Assembly (NCBI GenBank): GCA_012295275.1
Contig: CM022672.1
Location: 28,162,472 to 28,226,471 of the forward strand
DNA from: Chrysomallon squamiferum
Lineage: Eukaryota > Mollusca > Gastropoda > Neomphalida > Peltospiridae
Direction of reading: 5' to 3'
Length of the DNA: 64,000 nucleotides
The notes under the pieces were generated by a model that searched no databases, had not been told where the DNA came from, and saw nothing but the letters and a program-made list of their open reading frames with translations. Shown piece by piece: positions 26,581 to 54,600 of the stretch. Every line of letters begins with the position of its first letter. Positions within the stretch are counted from its first letter, which is position 1. The position numbers and the translations under genes are program-made.

Positions 26581-26590
26581 GACACGTGAC
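26581..26590. promoter_or_regulatory. E-box (CACGTG), CLEAR-like, before GALC-B exon 1
   Basis: The ten bases gacacgtgac differ from the vertebrate CLEAR consensus GTCACGTGAC at one position and lie 52 bp before the exon 1 start codon. TFEB/MITF factors use such sites in lysosomal gene promoters. That they do so here is only an inference from position and gene type. Confidence 0.35.
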
Positions 26591-26642
26591 AACGCTGATT
26601 AGCGGATCGAAGTTTGTGTCACTTTTTTTTATTTCAACGAAA

Positions 26643-41873
<15,231 letters not shown>

Positions 41874-44028
41874 TTATATTTTTAAATATTTTTTTACTCA
41901 CATTATTATTATTAGTTTTTTGTAGATAAAAATAGATAAACTATGTTTTAGAAAACTACTGATTATTATAGTTTGACTATTTTTTTGGAATTATAGTTTT
42001 TAAAACTCAACATTGTAAATACATGTATAATGAAAAAAAATATATAAACATTTCATGGAGGTAGTTTGAATGCAGCTTGATAAATCATCTCAGATCAATA
42101 TTTTGTCATCTGCCAAAACTATTTTTAATTGTGTTGTGAACATCAGTGATACATTTAGTGTTCATACTGTATATTCTGTATGATTATTAAATTAAATATA
42201 ACTAATTTTAATGAAGTTCATGACATAAGGCTCATTTCAATATACTATGATCACATGTTCATACTGTACTTATTATGATCATAAAGTTAATACTAAAATA
42301 CCACAATATTGTATGACCATAACATTTATAACAAATTATTTTCATCATTTTTCATACTACAAATGAAACTGTTAATGTATTTCTCACGAAACATGCTGTA
42401 ACACTGTAACATATTCCATAATATTAGATCTCCTGCAAAAATTCAGAATCAGTATTTGAACATTATAATAGTTTTACGTATATTATAATAGTTTGAACAT
42501 TAACATATTCCATATTAGATCTCCTGCAAATATTGCATAAATTCAGAAATAGTAGTTTGAACATTAAAATCGTTTTACATAAGAATCATGTATATTTTAT
42601 TAAAAAAAAAATTAAATTTTATGTTTCAGTCTTAATTATACTTCCTTTAAAAAAAAGGGTAAAAAAAAATCCATTGGAATAATTAATAAAATCAATTATG
42701 AGATATAATGTTGCCCATTATTCAAAAGTAGATTTACAAATTTTGACAAATGTTTCACTGTATTAATCATATCAGTATTATTAGACAGTAATGAAAAATA
42801 TAAAACAACTGATTTTTCTGAGCTTAAAAACACTGAACCAGATTTAATAATAAATCTTTTATATATATATATTTTTAAAGGATTAAATTAGGTTGTTTTG
42901 TTTTGTTTTTTGTTCTGCGACATTCGCCTGTTGAATTTTATATTGTTTTTAACATGCATATTCTTGTTATGTGGATTCACAATTAACATATTTTTTATAA
43001 AAATAAAAATATTTACTCATCAAAGTTTTATATTATTTTTATAAATGTTAGAGAGGTTTAAATTTTCTTTCAAAAGATAAATCTGAAATTGAGACCCATT
43101 TCAAATAATTGTGGGAGCTGGAGTTAGTCATTTTTTTTTATACTTGTGCTCACATTATATTCAAACCAGCTGGTTATTGGTATTTATTCATGATATATAA
43201 CATGATGCAAAGCAATTATCTTTAAAATTAAAGTTTCATTTATTTATTACCCAGTTTGGCTAGATTCATGTCTTCCTAAACCCATTTTTAATATCTGTTT
43301 ATGGACAATACAAATGTGCCATTTAATGCTTTCCACTTTCTCAAACAGTAAGTGTTTATACACAGATGGTAAACCATATACTACACTTTGAAAAACTACT
43401 AATAAAAACTACAAAAGAAAAAATGTTGTTGACCAAATCTATAGTTTTACAGCTGCTACAGTTACACATAGTATTATTCAATATTGTGAGAAAATAATTT
43501 AAAAAGGTAATGAAAAACAATAAAGATAAAAGTACAAGATCAAAATATATACTCAAAACTGTTTTTAAGCCCATCTATGGCAACAAATAATTTTGAAATG
43601 AATATTTTTGTTTCCCATATTTATATTTATTGATAACTTGGACAATTTTTATTATTTCTTCTTGTGGCAGTTTTTAAAATTTACCCGGTTCAGTCAAAAT
43701 AAAATAAAAGGTGTCAATGTTTTTAGTATCTCTTTTTTTTTTAAAGAATTTTACATGAAGATACAAATTTATTTTGTACTATCTCATGCAATTCACTGAG
43801 ACTGTACAGTTCATTGCAAAATAAAATGTTCATATTTTTTAAATTTTACAGAATATTTATTTAGCAGTAGAAAGCAAATTTACAAAAGCTGTCGGATATA
43901 TTGACAAGCAATTGTTAAATGGTGTAAGCCAGCTGTGTATTACAGAGATTAACCAACTCTTTAAGAATCACCTTTCCATGTTTACACTCAGCACTATATT
44001 TTAAAGTAACAAAAAATATATTCAGTCT
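41874..44028. other. Intergenic region between convergent GALC-B and SDHD
   Basis: No gene was seen. It should hold both 3' UTRs. Candidate poly(A) hexamers are AATAAA at 42685-42690 (plus, GALC-B) and on the minus strand at 43861-43856 (SDHD). A tandem duplication of about 75 bp, sharing 'attagatctcctgcaaa', occurs near 42411-42490 and 42499-42580. Confidence 0.5.
43856..43861 (-). terminator. Candidate poly(A) signal of SDHD
   Basis: AATAAA on the minus strand about 168 nt after the SDHD stop codon. Confidence 0.45.
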
Positions 44029-45948
44029 TCACAATGACCACAGCATTTGTATTGCCTTGGTAACACCAACATCACTGTAGTTAAAGTGAACTAATCCAGC
44101 AAAAGCCACAATGCTTATTGCATACCAAGCATACTGAACCCAAGGAATAAATTTCACAAGATAATCTGCAAGAACACCTTCCATTCCCCTGCAAAATCAA
44201 AAAATAAATTTAGAAAAAAGATTTTCTGTTATATCAAGTAACATACTTTTAAAAATGATTCAGTCTGTTTTACTGAGATTTCCTATCATTTCCCAATAAG
44301 GCTTAAAAAAACACAACATATATCTGATGAAAAAACGAAAGAAAAAAAACTAGTGATTAATGTGTGTGAAAATAATTATATACTTTGTAGATGGAATATA
44401 TTGTGGGGGGGTTGTTCTTTTATTATTAGTATTATTATTATTTGTTTTTTTCCTTTTTGTTCTTTTCTTCTTTTTTTTGGTTGAGGGTTAAAGAAAATAA
44501 TCACTAAAAATATGTGTGTGTGCACACGCACGCACACACATACACTGCTGAAGGTAGGCTATAAATTTAACTCACCAAAATCCATGAAGGAAGATAATAG
44601 TTGACAATGCGTAATCCATGATAGGACCTGGAAAGAAAATTGCTCCAGGCATAATTGGAATCATGCTAATCATGAGAACTCTTTCCAGCTTCCAATGAGT
44701 TGAAGCCATCATTAAATGTCCAAGTGCTTTTTTCTCCTCTGAAAAATCCACAATAAATAAAGTGAATCAATCAATCAATACATATCAGAGAAAAATCAAA
44801 ACAAGTCCAAATTAACCCCTTGTATACAACAACAGAATAATTAAATTTTCTTTAAAATTAATAATAACAAATTTTAAGATAATTTTATGATTATTTAATG
44901 CATTTATATATAAAATGAGCTTTCAAAACACAGTTAAATCATAAAAACTAAAAACTTGGATTAGCAAAAAAGATATTTAAAAAATCTATATATTAAATTT
45001 TAATATATTTTATTCTTACTCAAGGCAGTTATAAACAAAACAGTTAACTCCTATGAACTGTCAAAATAGTGAATCACTATAAATGAAAAACTGACTTGGT
45101 GAAAATGGACCTCTCCGTGCTCGCAGGAAATCAGGAACCATGCTAGACATGGCTGGACTGTTGACTGCTACTGTTTGCTTGGCCAATCCATAGTGAGATT
45201 GAAACAGCAAATTACGAGTACCTACCAATAAAGTTAATTGAAATAAAATGTGATGTAAACTGTCTCATAATAACAGTAAACTAAAACCACATGAAAATAT
45301 ATGTGAAAAATATTCCTGATAAATATATAATAAATAAAATGGTATAAAAGTTTAAAAGGATAACCAAAAAACAAAGAGAAAATCTTATATTATCACTTTA
45401 GTTAAAAATGCAACATCGATAAAAAAAATTAAATTGATAATATAAAATTTGAAACTAAGAATATCTGAACATTGGTAATTATCGGATATAATGATAATAA
45501 TCTCTCTAAATTCTGATCTCGTCCGTTTTGATTTTTTGAATAACCGTAACCTTCGCGAAATAATAACAAGGTCAACGTTTAGAATTTCGTTGCTTCTGTT
45601 GCAAAACAAATACCAACAAAAACAAAATTTTTAAATATAACACTTTTAATGTAATAAAGGAAACGATCACGTCTAAACTAGATAAATGTGAATGTCATTC
45701 GACGCACTGTCAATGGCCAATACAGTTTCATGAGTCTGCCGAAAAATACATTTCGATTTTTGCAGGTTTTCAACTTCAGCAATTCATGTTTAATTAAGCA
45801 AGGCAAGACAAAAATGTACAGTATGTAATTTAAATAAATATATTTCTAAAAATGGTTTGCACAGATAGCCAGGGATTGAAAAATGTAGCAACAAGAATAA
45901 TTTATTTTTACCCCGACTGCATGCTCGCAAAATACTGACAGTAGCCAT
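44029..45948 (-). CDS. SDHD: Succinate dehydrogenase small membrane anchor subunit, 4 exons
   Basis: CybS subunit of mitochondrial complex II, an inner-membrane anchor that with SDHC binds haem b and ubiquinone. Exons (minus): 45948-45912, 45221-45096, 44738-44576, 44188-44029. They join to 486 nt, 161 aa (human 159). The N-terminus (MATVSILRACSRG) looks like a mitochondrial targeting peptide. Family signatures are 'MMASTHWKLERVLMI' (the H-W-x-x-E-R-x region), 'PIMDYALSTIIFLHGFWG' (the D-Y pair and the histidine associated with haem/quinone) and the closing 'HFNYSDVGVTKAIQMLW'. Three hydrophobic spans are visible. The exon 2 donor is gtcagt, acceptable but weaker than the others. Confidence 0.95.
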
Positions 45949-46463
45949 CTTCTCAAGGTCGGGGTAAGTCGGCAGATAACTCTAAAAATCAAGTTGGTGA
46001 ATGATTATAGTCTCCAGCGATGTCGCCACGTGCGCCGTAGTCGTAAATTCAATTTTATGCAGAACGAAAGAGCTGTACATTTTACGTGTAACTAAAAAGT
46101 ATTAATTATTATTAATATATCAAAAACACATTAATATATAAAGTTATTATCATTCAGTGCATGATTTTTGCATTTTTAATAACTAGTAGTAGTAAGATAC
46201 ATGTTTTTTTTCATGACGTATTAACACGAATGAGTCGAATGACACTAACAAGTAACATACTCAGTATCAGATACTGGATATATTTACAGTCACATGAACT
46301 GTGGTCACCAGAAAAAGCATTCATATATTATATAACACATCTTTCTCGCAGCTGAAGACCACTTTTTATAAAATAACAGAAAACTGTCATTGTAGACCTG
46401 TTGTTTCTCTGTCGTTACCAGTTAATGAGTTATGAGTTAGATAAATCATTAAATGTCACCAAC

Positions 46464-46497
<34 letters not shown>

Positions 46498-46880
46498 TGT
46501 TAATTAACTGTTCAACCGGTCTTTTATATTGTTGGAGCCCAGGTATCAGCCAGAGGATACTCGGACTATCTCTGACAGAGAACTAGCAACATCCATCCAA
46601 ATGTACGTGTGAATTGTTCACCTGCAGAGAATACTTGGGCGATATGAATATCCATTTAAAAAAAAAAAAAAGTAATATTATTTATTTATTACTACAAGTA
46701 CTATAACAATGGAGAAAAGAAATTTTGTCCTAATTTTGAATCACTCTTGATGAAAAATAACAAAAGATACGTTTATGAAGTAAATGTCAATATGTCTGTA
46801 TAATAAACACTAAAAATGACAGCCCTATAAGTCCAGTAATAGTTTAGAGTTGGTCAGTATGATGTGTGGTACAAATATCA
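45949..46880. promoter_or_regulatory. Upstream region of SDHD
   Basis: Contains the SDHD promoter and 5' leader. A CACGTG E-box lies about 80 bp upstream of the start codon (near 46026-46031) in an unusually CpG-rich patch for this window. A T-run followed by (TG)n lies at about 46466-46500. Confidence 0.4.
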
Positions 46881-46889
46881 AACTTTGTG

Positions 46890-47270
46890 GACAACAAGTT
46901 AAATACATGGATAATCACTCAAATTCAATAACAAGATGAACACAACAATCCATGACATCCCATAGGGGTTCTGCTGGTCTGGTGAGCATTGCAGACAATG
47001 GCAACACTTTGATAAAGTACACCATATGGCTGCTGTTGGAGAAATTGAAGGACAGTTGAGTGCAGACTGCTGAGGTAACATTGAGCTGTAAACTTTCCAT
47101 TAACAAAGATGACCAGTGGTGTCACCTCCTGTAACTGATCATTCTATAAAATGGCACAATTGCCTGAACACAAAAAGCCAGTATTTGTTTTCTTCTTCAG
47201 CTGTAAACATTGTCTTCCACCAGCACTGATTAAACAGAACCAGATTTCAACAGTGAAGACTACCCTCTGC
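46890..47270 (-). pseudogene. Fossil Tc1-like transposase fragment
   Basis: Three overlapping minus-strand frames give pieces of a Tc1-type transposase in the right order: 'FCLISAGGRQCL' near 47230, 'VNGKFTAQCYLSSLHSTVLQ' near 47090, and 'VLPLSAMLTRPAEPLWDVMD' near 47000. The last corresponds to the usual LPWPA-SPDLNPIEHLWD block with its key residues lost. Several frameshifts are needed, so this is an old, inactive copy and not an exon of the neighbouring genes. Confidence 0.65.
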
Positions 47271-47279
47271 ATGTTACTT

Positions 47280-48120
47280 CACTTTTAACATATTGAACCC
47301 AAAACCTGCCATTGACAGATATCATTTTTTGTATTCACTGTTTGGGCTGTAAGTTTTACATTATTATGTTTAACTTGTTTTTCATTTTTTCTGAAATTTC
47401 TACATTTCAACACATTTTATATTTTAAATAATTAAATTGATAATTAAATATATAAATATATCTCCTAGTGACATTTAATTAGAGGATAAATGTACAGAAT
47501 CACCGATTTTAGGAGATAGGTATTACAGAAATGCATGGACATACTAGTGTAAACAACAGTTTTAAAAATGTTGTGTGACCCTGTTGCTAGATTACTACAA
47601 AATAATCTGTAAAATAATGGTTTAAACTATTTATTGTACCCATTATTATAATCAGTTAACCCTGTAAACATAAAACAAAGAAAAATATGTTATTTTCCTT
47701 TGGACAATAATAAAATTCTTCAGTATGTATAAATATAGCAAATTAATATTACATTTTTGCTCTTTTAAGCAATCTACTCAAAGAAACATTTGTTAGTTTA
47801 AAGATGCCATTTTCTTTATCTTGTGAACAACCAATGCAAACAATTCAGAAGTTGTTAACAATTTTACAAAAGTTTACAAATCATGATGTAGATATATAAT
47901 GATTACCACAGTCTGCCATGTTCAAATCCCAAAGTATAAAAACCTTGAATGCTTCAGTGTTATTTCAGATGTTTTCAATAGTTACATGTGTAATGCATAA
48001 CAGTAAGTGTTGTCTGGATTAAAATAACTCCATTTAACAGACCCTTTTTGCCAGGTTTCAGAAAGTTTGGACAATATATGGGAAATGTACAAATATTTTT
48101 GAATTTCCACTTAGTTTTAA
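47280..48120. other. AT-rich non-coding interval
   Basis: No gene or clear repeat was recognised. The minus strand has one open stretch near 48090-47980 without supporting features. Confidence 0.35.
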
Positions 48121-48125
48121 TTAGT

Positions 48126-48345
48126 CAACCTCAATCAGCTGTCCATAAACCAAATTAAAAGTAAATTTAGTTCCATACATTATTCCACATTTTGAATTGA
48201 AGATAAAATCTGGACAACCTTTGCCCTCTTTTAGTACCTTAAATAGATATTTTCCTGGTTTTGCTGAATTCCATGTCTTCAGGTTTTTTTTTTTAAAACA
48301 AATTTTTTCCCTATCTTATATCCAGTATCACCAAGATCCCTCTTT
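48126..48345 (-). pseudogene. Unidentified coding-like stretch, frame broken in an A-run
   Basis: On the minus strand, 'RDLGDTGYKIGKKFVL' runs into a run of 11 A. After it a second frame continues with 'NLKTWNSAKPGKYLFKVLKE', then 'GCPDFIFNSKCGIMYGTKF', and ends 'LIEVD' and stop at 48126. One extra A would join the two parts. Residue composition is protein-like, but the family was not recognised. It may be a broken terminal exon, a retrocopy or chance. It is not part of the polycystin-like gene just upstream, which already has a stop. Confidence 0.3.
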
Positions 48346-48677
48346 CCAAAACAATGAATAAAACATAATTATTTTGTATAAAAATATATTGTCTTAAAGA
48401 AGATTTTAAAGTAGTTTGAAAAATGTAGATTATAATCATTTACAATTTCTTATTATGATTGTTTTATACACAAAATTATTAGTATAAATTATATAAAACT
48501 AAAAAATACAGTAATTAAATAAATAATATGAAATAAAGATATTTAAAATTGTATTAAATGAAAATAACTTCAACAATGTTCATCACATGATTAAATCACA
48601 TGGCACTATCCACAAGTAACAAACATAGATCAAAGGACCTTTCACAACAAACATCTCCATGGTTAAGGAACTGTTTA

Positions 48678-51600
48678 TTACATAGATGTGAAGTCATCAT
48701 TGTCATCTGGTATCAGCATTCCTTGTTTGTGAAGTATAGTTTTACGCACATATGCTGCATCATCTAAATAACAAAATAAAGAGATATATATTTTACTTCA
48801 GACATTTGCATATACATTACTTTACATGATGTACATTAATACAATAAGTGTTTTCTCTGTAAACTCAGTTGATACATTCATTACTTCTGTTCAGATGGCA
48901 ACATTGGCCTCATGAAGTACTTGATACTGACATCACTACTTATAATATTGCATATTTTTTCTATTATGTGTAATTGTTAATTTACATGATGTACTGGTAT
49001 TTTTATCTTTTAATAATTTTTATTCATTTCTATTAACATAAACAGTGAAATTAATTCTTTGTGAAATGGAAAGTTGTTACAAAGTCTGACAAGAAGTTGT
49101 CAACAGAAAGTCGTAGAATAATGAGAAGTTTTAGCTTATTCTTGTGCAGAAGCCTGATGAAACATTGTTCATTTGTTTGATTGTTCTTGTATCAAAAGAC
49201 ATCAATGAATGATAAACATTTTGTGATCTGTGAATTTTAACTTTGAAATATATTGACAGTATAAAATAATTCCCAAGCTCTGACTTTTGACAAACCAACT
49301 TGGACATTTTTTGTGGAGTGAACAATTGACATTTTATTATTCTTTGAGTTCTGAACATAACTTTAATTACACTTTCTTTTACTTTTAGTTTATAAAATAA
49401 AATATATTAAGTCTTTATACAGCTTGTTCTGTTATTTTAGATATATGAATTCCTGTTAACTGTTTAGTGCATTGGTCTTTAAGTTAACGTCATACCAGGT
49501 TTACATTCTGAAATCCTAATTGTTAGTTATTTTGTGATAGGAAGAAGTTTACTTACATTACTGACATACAAGTTTTGATAGACTGAAAAGTCAGCCCAAT
49601 TACAATATGAAGAATTACAATGTATTCAGTATTGATTAACATTAGTACTAGAAATCATTACAGGCTGATGTATCATATTAGCATTAGTATGTCATCTGTC
49701 AAAATGCCAGGATGGTAGAAGGTGTTGAGTAAAACACCTAACTTAACCAGGATCAGCTACAATAAGCAATGTATCTAAATCAGCTTACTGAATACATAAA
49801 ATGATTAAAACTCTGTTTACACTAAATAGGAACATGAATCATCTGACCTCTGATTTTCCTGGGTTCTTCCATGTCATATTCCACTGCCTGTCTGAACAGT
49901 AGTGAAGCCACAATGGCAAGCACAATAACCTTCAGTGGTTGTGTGACAAATACTGTGAGAACAAATGAAGTTACAAATGAGATGAGCCACTTGAAACTCT
50001 TACTGAAGCTGTATCTGAGGCCAAACATGACAACAAAGAAGGAACAAGCGATAGAAATACCAAGGGTCAGAAAATATGAAAAGTAAATGAAGTACCATGG
50101 AAGTCTGCAAACAAAATGAAAGAAAGAAAGAAAATGTTATAAAGAACTAAAAATATAAAAATAGTTTTAAAAATCATTATAGCACAGCACATTTTTATGT
50201 TACTATTTTATCAACTTAGTAATTGAAGATTAGCTAAATTAAGAATAACAACAACAATAATATTAGAAACTAATAATGTTAATGATGATATGGGCAGTAC
50301 TAATGATGATGATAAAAATAACAAACAGAACAGTAAATAAATAAAAAATATATATTAAAACAGCAGCCAATGCAGATCTTTTGACCATTAGAAAAGACAA
50401 CACAAACTATACTGGCTTGTAACAAAATCCTGGGTACTTCATATAACCAATACCCTGGTTCAGTGAGATGCCTGGTATCATCTACTTTGAATATGGTTAA
50501 AACTTTAGCTACCATCTTGGCTAATGAACAGGTTAACAAAAAAAACCCATAAATAATGTGGTCTGCTTCATAATATTACCTACAAACTAAAACATCCTTT
50601 TTTCTATTTTCTTCAACATATTTTTTTCTCTTCTCTTCAACATCTTTTTTTTTTGTTTTCACTTCCTCTGTAGGGCTTGCAGAGTCAGATGACCCTGATG
50701 ACAACACTGTGATTGTCAGGTCAGGTATGCCTCTAGCAAACGCCCTGTTTTTTTCCTGTATTGCTGTGAAGAGAAAGACTAATAACGAACTCACTGGTAA
50801 AACCAGCACAGCAACCTCCATTCCAAAATAAATGGCTGAAAGAGAAAAGTGAAAGTCTTTTTTATCAAACCTGGCACTGGTTTTAGGCATTCCATGAAGC
50901 ACTGTGTTGAAAAGCATTGTTGTCAGAAGAAGAGAAAGGGCACACGTCAGTCGTTGTTTGTGAGTAAATTTGCTTGTTGGCTGTTTAAAGAAAATGCTAA
51001 TGAAGAGGTGTCCATTTCGCAAACCTTGGCTTGCTTTCTGCACAAAGTGGTAAAAACAGTTTGCAGCAAACATATCATATTCCAGAACGGGAATATCAGC
51101 ATATACATGGTCATAACCTTTCTCAGAACTGAGCCACTGGTCATGTAGACAGTGCCAAGTTTCATTAGTTTGAATGTCCTCAATAACAAGTTGTTTGAGA
51201 TACCTACAAATCAAAAATAGGCTAAATAGCACCAATTTGTTCTATGAATGTTAATGAATTTTAATTAAATTACCATATGTAATAATAATATAAAATAAAG
51301 TAATATATTTATTAAAATGTTATGATGATAATAAAGATAATTATAAAAACCTCAGTTCTATATATATATATATACTCTCCTAAAAAAGAAATGCAAAATG
51401 GTTAATTTCTTAGATAACTATTGTAGATAACTGACACATATCGATGTACAAACTATGAATATAATGACATTTGGTGATTCAAACGTATAGCTTTTGTTAC
51501 AGTTGCCAAAAAGCAGGAAAACAAAATAAAGGCTATGATCGTGTTTATTAGCCAAAACGTCCCCGCATGCAAACCACGTTACCAGTGCATGTGCACGTGC

Positions 51601-54600
51601 AGCACATGAAACTTTAATATGAGGGTTATAAAAATGCAAGGTTTTCGAATACTTCTGTTCGTTATTTTTGTTCTGACCCAACATCAAACAAATGCCACGA
51701 CTGAGTGAACCGCAATGAAACAATGCCATCGGCCATAGCCCAGATGTTCCATGTATCCCCAAGCACCATCTTGAGATTGTGGTATCAGTTCCAGCAACAC
51801 CAACCAACACGTGACCGTCCCAGATCAGGTAGACCACGTGTAACCACCAGGGCCCAAGACTGCTACATACGGGTATTTCATCTACAGGAAAGAACCATAA
51901 CAGCAACCTCTACTGCTTCAGGAATACCAGGTCTGCATAGAATATCGGCTCAGACAGTGTGCAATCATTTACGTGAGGCAGGTATATGAGCCAGATGGCC
52001 TGTAAGAAGAGTGGTTTTCAATCAACAACATTGTCGACTATGACATCAGTGGTGTCAAGTGCACAGAGTCTGGCCTCAATTATGATGGAAAACTGTCCGG
52101 TTTAGTGACAAACCTCGATTTCTGCTTCATTGAGCTGATGGAAGATGTCAAGTTTACAGACGTCGTGGTGAATGTTTTGCTGCAAACTGCATACAGGAAG
52201 CGGAAAGATTTGGCGGTGGTAATATGATGGTATGGGCAGCAATCTCATATACTGGCAGGACCAACCTGGTTCACATCCAAGGCAACTTAACGGCACAGAG
52301 ATACCGAGATGAAATTTTGCAGCCACATGTCGCTCCAATTACGATTAATGGTAATGCTGTATTCCAGAACAACAATGCGAGACCACATGCAGCCAGACTC
52401 ACAACAGCATACCTACACAACAATAACATTCAGGTCCTGCCCTGGCCCTCTTAATCTCCAGATTTGAATCCTATACAGCATTTATGGGACAAGGACAAAT
52501 TGGATAGACAACTGAGGCAGCATCAACCACAGCACAGAATCGTGCTCAGTTGGCATTATTACTACAGACATTCCACCATGTCTGTTATATGCCACCATTC
52601 CACAATTTTAAATTCGTAATGTCATTACTGCCATGGGAAGGAGATGTCTGGCAGTTCTGGACTCCTATGGTGGGCACACACGGTATTGATATTATACTGT
52701 TATAACCTCGAACTTTAACCTTTTCAATATAATATCTTCAATATTAATGAATTGCGAAAGTGTGTGTAAAATGTGAACATTCTGCTGCATTTTGTTGATC
52801 CATTAGATAGATATTCCCAATGTCAATAAAATCTACTTTTGCATTTCTTTTTTGTTAGAGTATATGTAACATATATAACACATATAGTAAGAGACAAACT
52901 GCAAGACAGAAAGACAGATATTTAAACTAATTATATGAATACCATGAGGGGTTGGAACCAGAGCTATCATGCCAAATGACAACTGATGTAAGTTTGCCAA
53001 GACAGACATTTGTCTTGATGAGGAACCAGTCTTCAGAGCCAGCAGTGAAAAGATGTCTCTCGCTGTCACAGAGATTAAAGTGTTCAGATAACCTGTCCTT
53101 GCCAACAAGAAACATGTACACATTTGATGTGGTTCCAGCACGTGGCCACCAGCCAGTCACCACACAAACTAAATACATATATTTTTGTTTCTTACTATCA
53201 CTGCCAAGTATTGTAACACCAACCTTTAAAGATAATAAAAGAATAATAACTGTAAGTTAAGATCATAACATTTTTTGTTGGGGATAAATGATTAACAATT
53301 TAGCATGCCTAAAGTTAAAAATATTTTTTAAAATATTAGGCTGAGTAAACTATATTATTATGGTGATCTAAGTATACTAGAATACTGCTCTTAGAAATAC
53401 ATACTGCAAGGGTTTCAAATTATTGACAGTAAAATAATATAAATTTATGTACATCCACAGGAACTGACTACTTAACACCTAATAATTTACAGTCTATGTG
53501 ACCTAACTATACAATAAGTCTACTAACTATTAATAATGATCTTTGATCTTTGCGCTAGTCAACAATGATTGTATAAAAAGACTTAAGAGAAAACAAGGAC
53601 ATTAAGAATAGTTACTTACTGGCTGAATCAGAAAACAGAACATGGAGGCTCAAGGGTTAATTATTAATATATATTAAACCTATTGCATGTGAAATATTTT
53701 TAATGTTTGACTTTTAGAACAAATTATTGTTAAAACAAACTTTCTTTTCTTTTATGCAATCCATATTTTCGTTGATAAATCACTTTGAATGTAGTGTGTA
53801 GATAACACATACCTTTCTAATAACATTACAATCTGCTCTGTGTGTCCAGAACAATAACAGAATGTAGAGACACCAGGTTGCTACAACAACAATAACAATA
53901 ATAGGATTATCAAGACCAGGTAACAACTTTCCCTCAAGGAGAGAGTGATGAGTGTTTGGTACAATATCAACATGGCCAGTGAAGGCTGAGAGATAGTCAC
54001 ACTGGCAGTGCAGATGATTCTGTGTTGTAAAGGGGCCAACCTGTGTTTGGATAAAAAAAAAAACACGTATATATATAAATAAGAAAGGCCAAGTTACAGC
54101 TCTTAGACTAATCAGTAACAAAATAATGCTTGCTGTGTATACCAATAAAATACTCAATTCTTCCACTTTCATGATTAGTTTTATTAATTTTCATTTTTTT
54201 ATTATGATATTCAGTTTTAGAATGTACTGTTGAAATAAGTGTTTTCTTTTGTTAGGTATATGTATATTTTTTTTAAATCTGATCTGATTTAAATCTGATC
54301 TTAAATGATTTTTAACAAAAAGATTCTTAAAAGTGACATTGGGTTGCTAGCCTAATTAATTGCAAGTTACAGTTATCAAATGTCCTGGGACTATTAAATA
54401 ATGAAGATTCTAACAGTTTTTAGGATTTAGGGTTTTGTTTGTTAGACAGAGTTTTAAAAACAAATTTGGTTAGCATTTTGGTGGGGTTTTGTTTTTTCAT
54501 TTTATTTTCTTTCATTTAGTAACCTGTTTTTTTTTGTTGTTGTTGCTTTTTTTTTTAGCAATATAAGAACATTCTTATGTCACATACGAATGTATGTAAG

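Noticed and set aside
46899-47125. Three overlapping minus-strand frames as possible downstream exons of the polycystin-like gene
   Set aside because: Each carries pieces of Tc1 transposase motifs in order, so this is a transposon fossil.
51418-51906. 162-aa minus-strand frame
   Set aside because: Antisense shadow of the Tc1 transposase remnant.
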